A DNA stretch of 22,284 nt from a virus. Within the stretch, counting starts at the first letter, position 1, and each line of letters opens with the position of its first letter. Shown here one piece after another: positions 1 to 6,062 of the stretch. The position numbers were made by a program, and so were the translations under genes. The stretch is from positions 1-22,284 of the IMG/VR virus record IMGVR_UViG_3300020463_002616; one strand, 5' to 3'. A model generated the notes under the pieces. That model was not told the origin of the DNA. It did not search any database and saw only the letters and a list, made by a program, of their open reading frames with translations.

Positions 1-1
1 T

Positions 2-82
2 CCTAGTTTTATAGAACACTTTGTGATGCCGGGTAACACAGGCACAACAATAAGTGGAAATATTTATATGGATTTTGCATAA
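2..82 (+). CDS. C-terminal end of a 2OG-Fe(II) oxygenase-like protein (truncated by window edge)
   Basis: An open frame enters from the left edge and stops at the TAA of 80-82, which overlaps the next ATG by one base (TAATG). The 26 visible residues end in a pattern PSFIEH-x-V-x-P followed by TISGNI. This matches the C-terminal strand pair of the oxygenase encoded at 585-1202, which has PSWISHYVLP and then TIAANF. The His would be the distal iron ligand. The Arg that usually binds the 2-oxoglutarate carboxylate a few residues later is not seen here (Thr-Thr instead). The assignment rests on this short similarity and on the neighbouring oxygenases, so it is moderate. Confidence 0.5.
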   Translation, partial: PSFIEHFVMPGNTGTTISGNIYMDFA

Positions 83-585
83 TGAAAAAAACATCAGTAG
101 TAATAGATAACTTTTTACCTAAACCGGATTTAGTAAGAGAGCAAGCAATTAGTTTAGAATATCCTACTACAGGCTCATTTCCCGGAATGAGAAGTCTAGC
201 CTGCGACGATGACTATCAGATGTTTATACATCATAGATTCCAAGAAATATTAGGTGTGAATATAACAGAATTTACTATGGATAGTTTTTGTTTTCAATTA
301 TGTTATGAAGGTGCAGATACTTGGATACACAAAGACGGAGTTGATTGGGCAGGAGTGCTATATCTAAATCCAGATGCTCCTTCAGAAGCTGGTACAGGTC
401 TTTATCTGGAAAAAAACGGAGATTATGATCTGGTCAACGTAATTGGTAATGTGTATAATAGGCTTGTAATTTATGATGGTAACATGGATCACGCAAGTTT
501 AATTGCTGGATTTGGTGATTCTCCAGAAAATGGCAGACTGACACAAGTATTCTTCTTTAACGCACAACCTGAGGCTTGGGAATAA
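82..585 (+). CDS. 2OG-Fe(II) oxygenase-like protein (167 aa)
   Basis: Probable iron- and 2-oxoglutarate-dependent dioxygenase, a family that hydroxylates proteins or small molecules. The core shows the HxD iron motif at H83-K84-D85 inside a WIHKDG segment, a strand pair GVLYLNP, a distal His at H137 (NMDHAS) and an Arg at R152 (GRLTQVFFFN) in the position expected to bind 2-oxoglutarate. This arrangement resembles the small DUF6445-type oxygenases, a recollection I could not check. It is the first complete gene of a co-directional block; ATG overlaps the upstream stop and its own stop overlaps the next start (TAATG). No clear Shine-Dalgarno is visible, consistent with translational coupling. 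Substrate unknown. Confidence 0.72.
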   Translation: MKKTSVVIDNFLPKPDLVREQAISLEYPTTGSFPGMRSLACDDDYQMFIHHRFQEILGVNITEFTMDSFCFQLCYEGADTWIHKDGVDWAGVLYLNPDAPSEAGTGLYLEKNGDYDLVNVIGNVYNRLVIYDGNMDHASLIAGFGDSPENGRLTQVFFFNAQPEAWE

Positions 586-1202
586 TGCGTGTTGATTTGT
601 GGGACACACATTTTTATATAGGAAAAATGGCTGAAGCTGACGACATACTAAAAGAATGGGATCCTTATCTGCAAGATGATAGTTATATTAGTGACAGCAT
701 GTGGACTATGGCTGAAACTAAAAGTAGTATTAGAAACGAAAAAAACAAAGAGTTGCCTTGGAACATATTTTTTGAGTCAGTTCGTCCTCATATGAATACA
801 TTTTTAGAGAGTTTAGATCCACAAGTTGCTTACAATGTATACTGTGACGAAATGTGGTTTAACAAATATGAAAAAGGTGATTATCAAGAACCGCATGATC
901 ATGCTTTTCCAGGACGCGGAGTAAGTGTAATTTATTTTTTAGATTTTCCAGATCAAGAAAAAGATCCCGGAGGCACGCTTGTATTTGAATGTCCGAATTT
1001 TCAAATGATTAGAGCTACTGGTATGGATAGAATATTTAACGATTATAATTATCAACATATTACACCACCTCTAAAAAAAGGCAGTCTAATTATTTTTCCT
1101 AGCTGGATATCTCATTATGTGTTACCTAACAAGACAGATAAGAGAAGAGCAACAATAGCCGCAAATTTTGTGATCACGGCTGCTGATAAAAAAGATGAAT
1201 GA
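585..1202 (+). CDS. 2OG-Fe(II) oxygenase-like protein, HxH variant (205 aa)
   Basis: Putative 2-oxoglutarate/Fe(II) oxygenase of the type annotated as 2OG-FeII_Oxy_5 (TIGR02466). Visible motifs: a jelly-roll core with EPHDHAF (H104, D105, H106), then a VSVIYFLDFP strand, a distal His at H177 (PSWISHYV) and Arg187/188 before TIAANF. In this subfamily the usual HxD is often written H-x-H, as here. I chose the ATG at 585 rather than an in-frame TTG at 576, because 585 makes the common TAATG overlap with the upstream stop. The 3' end overlaps the next gene by 8 bp. Substrate is not deducible; a protein target or a sugar intermediate are both possible. Confidence 0.7.
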   Translation: MRVDLWDTHFYIGKMAEADDILKEWDPYLQDDSYISDSMWTMAETKSSIRNEKNKELPWNIFFESVRPHMNTFLESLDPQVAYNVYCDEMWFNKYEKGDYQEPHDHAFPGRGVSVIYFLDFPDQEKDPGGTLVFECPNFQMIRATGMDRIFNDYNYQHITPPLKKGSLIIFPSWISHYVLPNKTDKRRATIAANFVITAADKKDE

Positions 1203-1743
1203 CACTTTATACATTGGAAATAACAATCAGTGGTTAATAGAAACATACGTGCCTATGTGGCAAGAATATGAACATCTATTTGAAAGCAACCATCCCAACC
1301 TAGTAGAACCAGGAAAAAGTACTACAGTCAATGGCTATCAAATACCACACACATTGCAAGAAACAAAAGATGTAGCTGATTTTATCATAGATAAAACAAA
1401 CAGTATACTCCTAGAAGGAGAAGTTTCATGTAATATACATGATCACATTCAGACCTGGAGTATAAGGTACTATCCAGGAGGTTGGAAAGGCCTACACAAT
1501 CATACAAAAGGACGTACAGGTTGCACAGCAGTTTTATATTTTGATGATATAGAAAAGCAACCAAACGATGAAGGTGCGTTTTACGCTATAATACAAGATG
1601 AAAAAGGTGATACACATGTAAATTGGTGGCAACCAAAAAAAGGATTGTTACTTATTATGGATGCTCGTATATGGCACGGTGTTTATCCTACAGTTGACGA
1701 ACGTAAAGTAATGGTGTTTGATTTTGAGGCAACACATGGGTAG
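1195..1743 (+). CDS. 2OG-Fe(II) oxygenase-like protein, HNH-type metal motif (182 aa)
   Basis: Third consecutive oxygenase-like gene. Near residue 92 the sequence reads YYPGGWKGLHNH, followed by TAVLYFDD, then a late segment ARIWHGVYP with H161 and R170 ahead of KVMVFDF. This is the spacing of a double-stranded beta-helix oxygenase with metal ligands H101/H103 and H161 and 2-oxoglutarate Arg170. H101-x-H103 replaces the classical HxD, as in the preceding gene, so the two may be diverged relatives of one subfamily. The ATG overlaps the previous gene by 8 bp and the end overlaps the next start by 8 bp. Activity is inferred, and a non-catalytic cupin-like role is possible. Confidence 0.62.
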   Translation: MNDTLYIGNNNQWLIETYVPMWQEYEHLFESNHPNLVEPGKSTTVNGYQIPHTLQETKDVADFIIDKTNSILLEGEVSCNIHDHIQTWSIRYYPGGWKGLHNHTKGRTGCTAVLYFDDIEKQPNDEGAFYAIIQDEKGDTHVNWWQPKKGLLLIMDARIWHGVYPTVDERKVMVFDFEATHG

Positions 1744-2542
1744 AACACTTTTTGTAGGTTGTAGTCATACAATGGGCTACAGAGAAGATGCTCCAACAGA
1801 TGAACCCAATGTATGGCGTGACAATAATTACGCAGAAATATACAGCCAAATTTTTGATAAAAAGGTTGTTATTATGGCAAGTGCAGGAGCAGGAAATAGA
1901 GCATATCATAGGTTTATATCCTATGCTTTTGAAAAATATAACGATATAGATGAAGTTTTTGTTCAAAGCACTTATTGGGGTAGATTTCCCATAGCAATTA
2001 ATCCTGACTTAGACGAACAAAATATATTTAACAAAGATTTTTTTATAGATAAAAACGTCTGTGATGATCTTGTTGATAGATATAGTATTGCTCTTTCGCC
2101 AAATAATAAATATTTAGAAACTTATTTAAAACCTTGGTCCAGCGATTATGATAATTTTCCTTACATGAAAGATACAAAGGTTTGGGAATCAGAACCAGAT
2201 ATAAGAAGAACTTCTCATGTTTATATGCAAATGTGGCATTACAGTAATACACATTTAGTGCAAGAAGATTATTTTACATATATGGCAATGTGTAACATGT
2301 TATGCGAAAAAAATAATGCAGAAATGTATCTTTGGAATATAAATGACAGATGCTATATACCTAAAGAAACAAAAAATTATTATGTAAAACTAAACAATAC
2401 AAAAATTGCAGATATAGATGCAGAAAATTATTTAAAAAAATATATGGATATTGAAAAAGTAGACGGAGAACACTATTCAACAAGTGTCCATGGTGCTATT
2501 GCAAAGAGATATATACCATATGTAAAGGAGAAAGCATGGTAG
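1736..2542 (+). CDS. SGNH/GDSL hydrolase-like protein (268 aa)
   Basis: Likely SGNH-superfamily enzyme (esterase, acyltransferase or deacetylase). The N-terminus after a short beta strand is LFVGCSHT, giving nucleophile Ser10. A second block ASAGAGN (residues 48-54) supplies oxyanion-hole Gly and Asn54. Near the C-terminus DGEH (D243, H246) fits the catalytic DxxH block. The middle of the protein is rich in Tyr, Trp and Asp and lacks recognisable motifs. ATG at 1736 is preferred over an in-frame TTG at 1718 because homologous SGNH proteins begin at this strand and the resulting 8 bp overlap matches the neighbouring junctions. Lying between oxygenases and a heptose pathway, it might add or remove acyl groups on a sugar; this is inference. 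Confidence 0.68.
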   Translation: MGRTLFVGCSHTMGYREDAPTDEPNVWRDNNYAEIYSQIFDKKVVIMASAGAGNRAYHRFISYAFEKYNDIDEVFVQSTYWGRFPIAINPDLDEQNIFNKDFFIDKNVCDDLVDRYSIALSPNNKYLETYLKPWSSDYDNFPYMKDTKVWESEPDIRRTSHVYMQMWHYSNTHLVQEDYFTYMAMCNMLCEKNNAEMYLWNINDRCYIPKETKNYYVKLNNTKIADIDAENYLKKYMDIEKVDGEHYSTSVHGAIAKRYIPYVKEKAW

Positions 2543-3129
2543 AAAAAACATATGAAGAGTATAGCGGAATCGAAGAATATCATAATGCTTTTGACAAAGA
2601 CTTTTGTGATGAAGTAATTAGACACTTTGAGACACTAGATGACAATCGAGTAATAAATCCTAATAGGCAAGGACATGGATTTGTAACTGATGATCGAATT
2701 GTGTTTGATTGGGCATATACACAAGGTGTATATCATTACGATTTTAAGATTTGCGATTATTTTTATGAAAGATTAAAAGAAATTTACAAAAGCGAATACA
2801 TGCAAAAGTATAGTATACTTCAACATAGTAAACAACACAGTGCTAAAGGTATGAATGTGCAACGTACAAGTCCACATCAAGGATATCATGCCTGGCATGC
2901 AGAAGCCGCATGTAAAAGTAGTGCCTGTAGAGTTGTAAATTATATGGTATATTTGAATGATGTAGAAGAAGGTGGCGAGACAGAATTCCTTTATCAAGGG
3001 AAACGACTTGCTCCTGAACAAGGTAAACTAGTTATTTTTCCTACATCATTTACACATCCGCACAGAGGTAACCCTATTTACAAAGGACAAAAGTACATCA
3101 TCACCGGATGGTACACTTATGACGAATAA
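2536..3129 (+). CDS. Prolyl 4-hydroxylase-type 2OG-Fe(II) oxygenase (197 aa)
   Basis: Resembles the P4H family of 2-oxoglutarate/Fe(II) dioxygenases. The core has WHAE (H121, E123), then VVNYMVYLNDVEEGGETEF, then KLVIFPTSFTH (distal H174) and GQKYIITGW with Lys186 in the position that binds 2-oxoglutarate in P4H enzymes. Glu123 in place of the usual Asp of HxD is a noticeable substitution, although WHxE also occurs in related phage proteins as far as I recall. A good Shine-Dalgarno (AAAGGAG at 2524-2530) precedes the ATG, which overlaps the SGNH gene stop by 7 bp. The 3' end overlaps the GmhB-like gene by 11 bp. The substrate is unknown; phage structural protein is one option. Confidence 0.78.
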   Translation: MVEKTYEEYSGIEEYHNAFDKDFCDEVIRHFETLDDNRVINPNRQGHGFVTDDRIVFDWAYTQGVYHYDFKICDYFYERLKEIYKSEYMQKYSILQHSKQHSAKGMNVQRTSPHQGYHAWHAEAACKSSACRVVNYMVYLNDVEEGGETEFLYQGKRLAPEQGKLVIFPTSFTHPHRGNPIYKGQKYIITGWYTYDE

Positions 3130-3676
3130 GACATTTATTGGATTAGATAGAGATGGTGTAATTAATACTGATCTCGGACAATATTGTACCCATCCTCAAG
3201 ACTTTGAACCTATTCCTGGCAGTTTAGAATCTATTGCCAATCTAAGGCACAAAGGTTATGGCATTGTTATAATAACGAATCAAGGAGGCATAGCCAAAGG
3301 ACAAATGTCCATAGAAGATGTAGAATCTGTAAACAATTATATGCTAGATTTGCTAGGAAAAGCAGGTTGTACAGATATAGACGGAATATATTTCAGTGAA
3401 ACAAGCGAAAAAAACGATCCATACGCAAAACCAAATGCAGGAATGTTTAAAATTGCACAAAAAGAAATTAAAGAACTTAAATGGAATAACGGATTTTACG
3501 TAGGAGATAAAATGACGGATTTGAAAGCGGCAATGAAAGTAAATGCTCGTCCTGTCTTAGTTAGGACCGGATATGGAGAGCAAACAGAACAGGATTTGAA
3601 TAAATATACATATAAAAATATTAAACGACGTACATACGTCTTTGACTCATTGCAAGATTTTGCAGAGAATTTATAG
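3119..3676 (+). CDS. gmhB: D-glycero-D-manno-heptose 1,7-bisphosphate phosphatase-like HAD enzyme
   Basis: HAD-superfamily phosphatase of the GmhB/HisB-N type. It would remove the C7 phosphate from heptose 1,7-bisphosphate, the middle step of ADP-heptose synthesis. Motif I is GLDRDGVIN (D10 nucleophile, D12 acid/base), motif II ITNQGG (T53-N54-Q55), motif III Lys104-Pro105, motif IV VGDKMTD (D130, D134). At 185 aa the length is that of the family. The zinc loop of E. coli GmhB (two Cys/His pairs between motifs II and III) is absent; residues 91-108 contain no Cys. A related histidinol-phosphate phosphatase is an alternative, but hldE and hldD downstream favour the heptose role. Confidence 0.82.
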   Translation: MTNKTFIGLDRDGVINTDLGQYCTHPQDFEPIPGSLESIANLRHKGYGIVIITNQGGIAKGQMSIEDVESVNNYMLDLLGKAGCTDIDGIYFSETSEKNDPYAKPNAGMFKIAQKEIKELKWNNGFYVGDKMTDLKAAMKVNARPVLVRTGYGEQTEQDLNKYTYKNIKRRTYVFDSLQDFAENL

Positions 3677-3685
3677 GAGATAAAA

Positions 3686-4018
3686 ATGCCATTCGCAGTT
3701 AAAAAACCGCACCCAAAGCATTCTAATGTAAAAGTCTGGCACTCGTGGGATCCAGACGGTGATGGTTACGAAGAAATTAGAAAGTTTAAGACTCAGGAAA
3801 GAGCCCAACAGTGGATCAACGAAAACCACCCATCAAAAAATTGTGAAATTGTTGAAATTGCACACGAAATTGGCCAGGATGATGACGAAGTAGAACGTAA
3901 AGATCAACTAGCCGAAGATGCTACAACGCCAAATGGTGTAATGAGTAATCGTGATAGAGATACAGTAAAAGTAGGTAAACTTACAAATTTCACTGTAGAC
4001 GGCGAAATAGAAGACTAA
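3686..4018 (+). CDS. Small acidic hypothetical protein (110 aa)
   Basis: No family recognised. It has a strong Shine-Dalgarno (AGGAGA at 3675-3680) and ATG at 3686, ten bases after the gmhB-like stop, so it is probably co-transcribed. The N-terminal half contains VKVWHSWDPDGDGYEEIRKF and a helix with RAQQWINENHP, which looks like a small alpha/beta domain in which W-x-x-x-x-DGDG could be a surface loop. The C-terminal half is rich in Asp and Glu with few hydrophobics and is probably disordered. Its last bases overlap by 4 bp the 3' end of the convergent parvulin gene. It may be virion or regulatory; nothing decides. Confidence 0.62.
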   Translation: MPFAVKKPHPKHSNVKVWHSWDPDGDGYEEIRKFKTQERAQQWINENHPSKNCEIVEIAHEIGQDDDEVERKDQLAEDATTPNGVMSNRDRDTVKVGKLTNFTVDGEIED

Positions 4019-4359
4019 CCAGTTCTCACTAAAATATGTAAACCGTATGGAGTTTGTATAGGTTCTTCCAATAGTTGATCTTTTGGTGCATTCAATACAC
4101 TGTAGTAAAGTTCTGGTACAACTCCATCCGTAACATCAAACCAACCTAAATCACCATCTCTATACCAACTGTGGGGACAGGCGCTGTGTTCTTTAACAGC
4201 AGTTGCCCAAGAAATACCACCTCTTAAAAGTTCACCTATTATCATTTTAGCGTCATGTACAGCAAAATATAACTGTCTACTGTGGCTTGATTCTATTGCA
4301 TCTTCGTGGCTTATTAATATATGGCTACAACGTACTTTTGGAAACGTGGGTTTAGGCAT
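4015..4359 (-). CDS. Parvulin-type peptidyl-prolyl cis-trans isomerase (114 aa)
   Basis: Stand-alone rotamase of the parvulin/PpiC family, which catalyses cis-trans isomerisation of Xaa-Pro bonds during folding. Motifs: CSHILI near the N-terminus (H13), a catalytic-loop cysteine C61 before a GDLGWFDV segment (69-76), VPELYYSVLNAP, and the final strand PIQTPYGLHILVRTG with H108. These are the family signature, and the length is that of a bare catalytic domain. There is no signal peptide, so it acts in the host cytoplasm. An AAAGGA Shine-Dalgarno lies six bases before the ATG. It is the only minus-strand gene in the left block and converges on the small acidic gene. A late-promoter-like GTAAATA occurs about 35 bases upstream but is weak. 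Confidence 0.88.
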   Translation of the reverse strand: MPKPTFPKVRCSHILISHEDAIESSHSRQLYFAVHDAKMIIGELLRGGISWATAVKEHSACPHSWYRDGDLGWFDVTDGVVPELYYSVLNAPKDQLLEEPIQTPYGLHILVRTG

Positions 4360-4418
4360 GATGTTCCTTTACTATCTTCAAAACTCATGCTAATATTTAC
4401 ACCAGTTAATTAAATAAC

Positions 4419-4447
4419 TTGCATAAAAAGGCTAATGGTGTTATAGT
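4419..4447 (+). promoter_or_regulatory. Candidate sigma70-like promoter upstream of hldE
   Basis: TTGCAT (4419-4424) and TATAGT (4442-4447) are separated by 17 bases, a canonical spacing with two mismatches to consensus. Transcription would start about at the hldE ATG (4454). A late-like TTAAATA lies at 4410-4416, and either could drive the heptose genes. No Shine-Dalgarno precedes hldE, which fits a leaderless message but may also mean the promoter call is wrong. Confidence 0.4.
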
Positions 4448-4453
4448 AAAAGT

Positions 4454-5707
4454 ATGATAAAAGTATATGGCGACATAATGCTAGACAGGTGGATTGTTGG
4501 TAAAGCAAAGAGAATAAGTCCAGAAGCTCCTGTACCTGTGTTAAAAGAAATAGAACAACAATTTTGTCCTGGCGGAGCAGGCAATCTTGCAGTAAATATT
4601 GCCAATCTTAATGGAGAAATTGGAATATATGGAAGTATCGCATCTGACAAAGAAGGATATCGTGTAATAGAGTGTTTTTCAAACTTTAAAAAGATTAATT
4701 TTAGAGCAAGTGTGGACAGTAAATTAACTACAACCAAGAATAGACTAGTAGGTCAAGGCGGTCAGCACATTTGTAGGTGGGATAGAGAGGAAAAATACAC
4801 CGGTAAAGATGCATTTCATAGATTATTAGAAGAAGTACAAGCGGAAGATATTGTCTGTGTAAGTGATTATGCTAAAGGCACAGTGAGAGAAGGTACAATT
4901 CAAAAATTATTGAAGAGAAACTGCAAAATTTTGGTAGATCCCAAGCAAGATGCTGAATTATACCGCGGTGCATACCTAGTCAAGCCAAATTTCCGTGAAT
5001 TTAAGAACTGGTTTGGAAAATTTAGCAAAGAAAAAGCACAAAAAGCAGTAAAAGACTATAATTGGACCTGGTTAGTGGTTACAGCAGGTGCAAATGGTAT
5101 GCATGTGTTTAATAATAAAGGTGAATACAAGCATTTTCAAGAACCTGCTCAAGAAGTTGCCGATGTTACTGGTGCAGGTGACACTGTGTTGGCTGTTCTA
5201 GCCTATCTTATCGACGAAGGGTATGATGTATTTGATGCATGTGAAAAAGCATGTTATGCCGCCGCTAGAGCAGTAGAACACAGAGGTGTTCATGTAGTAT
5301 CTAAAGAAGATATCCAACGTGAAGTCGTGTTTACAAACGGAGTGTTTGATGTACTACATGCAGGACACTTGAAATTGCTCAAATATGCAAAAGGAAAAGG
5401 AAATAAATTAATTGTTGGTATAAACAGTGACGCAAGTGTACAAAGAATAAAGGGTAATGACCGTCCTATTAATGATATCGGCTCAAGAATAGCACAACTT
5501 GAAGAGTTGCCTTGGGTCGATGAAGTAAAAATATTCTCAGAGGATACTCCATACAAACTTATTCAAGAAATTAAGCCAAATTTAATTGTGAAAGGCGGAG
5601 ATTATCAACCAAAAGATGTAGTAGGTGCTGATATTGCTGAAGTAGATATATTTCCACGTGTAGATAACTTCAGTACAACAAAAATTGTGGAGAAAATTAA
5701 TGAGTAG
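4454..5707 (+). CDS. hldE: Bifunctional heptose 7-phosphate kinase / heptose 1-phosphate adenylyltransferase
   Basis: Full-length two-domain HldE. The N-terminal ribokinase/PfkB domain (about 1-285) has VYGDIMLDRW, SPEAPVPV, the substrate-loop PGGAGN, and the anion-hole/catalytic DVTGAGD (D243 base). It phosphorylates D-glycero-D-manno-heptose 7-phosphate at C1. The C-terminal nucleotidyltransferase domain (about 288-417) has FTNGVFDVLHAGH (HxGH at 301-304), RPIND and VKGGDY (378-383), and transfers AMP to heptose 1-phosphate. The protein is 417 aa against about 477 in E. coli; the missing part is an N-terminal extension and loops, not a motif. ATG 4454 gives the expected start just before the first strand. 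The stop overlaps the cupin start by 8 bp. An upstream sigma70-like box is listed separately. Confidence 0.95.
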   Translation: MIKVYGDIMLDRWIVGKAKRISPEAPVPVLKEIEQQFCPGGAGNLAVNIANLNGEIGIYGSIASDKEGYRVIECFSNFKKINFRASVDSKLTTTKNRLVGQGGQHICRWDREEKYTGKDAFHRLLEEVQAEDIVCVSDYAKGTVREGTIQKLLKRNCKILVDPKQDAELYRGAYLVKPNFREFKNWFGKFSKEKAQKAVKDYNWTWLVVTAGANGMHVFNNKGEYKHFQEPAQEVADVTGAGDTVLAVLAYLIDEGYDVFDACEKACYAAARAVEHRGVHVVSKEDIQREVVFTNGVFDVLHAGHLKLLKYAKGKGNKLIVGINSDASVQRIKGNDRPINDIGSRIAQLEELPWVDEVKIFSEDTPYKLIQEIKPNLIVKGGDYQPKDVVGADIAEVDIFPRVDNFSTTKIVEKINE

Positions 5708-6062
5708 ACACACAGGCAAGGTAGAAAAAGGATGGGGTAGTGAAACTATATTTGCTACAAACGATTTATACTGCGGAAAATTACTAAATTTTAACAAAGG
5801 AGCAAAATTTAGTATGCACATGCATAAAGATAAAGACGAAACTTGGTATGTCTTATCAGGAAAATTTGTTGTGAAAACAATAGATACAACAAATGCTGAT
5901 ATTTTAGCCGATCCACTTGAAGAAGGCGATACCTGGCATAATCCTCCTATGCTTCCACATCAAATTTTATGTCTCGAGGCTGGCTGTATTATTGAAGTAA
6001 GCACTCCTGATAGTATAGAAGACAATTATAGGGTAGATAAAGGAGATAGTCAACAATTATGA
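5700..6062 (+). CDS. Metal-binding cupin, phosphomannose-isomerase-like (120 aa)
   Basis: Single-domain cupin resembling the isomerase-type cupins of the ManC/phosphomannose isomerase group. It opens with KGWGSE, has YCGKLLNF, then cupin motif 1 with metal ligands H40, H42 and E47 (SMHMHKDKDETWYVLSGKF) and motif 2 with PPMLPHQ (H87), a complete four-ligand site. The ATG at 5700 overlaps the hldE stop by 8 bp, and the gene overlaps hldD by 4 bp (ATGA), so it is embedded in the heptose operon. This placement suggests it acts on a pathway sugar. Because GmhA, the ketose-aldose isomerase, is absent from the visible pathway, this protein is a candidate replacement. That role is inference; a 3,4-ketoisomerase or epimerase role is also possible. 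Confidence 0.82.
   Translation: MSRHTGKVEKGWGSETIFATNDLYCGKLLNFNKGAKFSMHMHKDKDETWYVLSGKFVVKTIDTTNADILADPLEEGDTWHNPPMLPHQILCLEAGCIIEVSTPDSIEDNYRVDKGDSQQL

Noticed and set aside
576-585. Upstream TTG start for the second oxygenase
   Set aside because: The ATG at 585 gives the TAATG overlap seen at other junctions; the TTG would only add three residues.
1688-1966. Minus-strand open frame over the oxygenase/SGNH junction
   Set aside because: Cys/Ile-rich shadow sequence opposite two well-supported genes.
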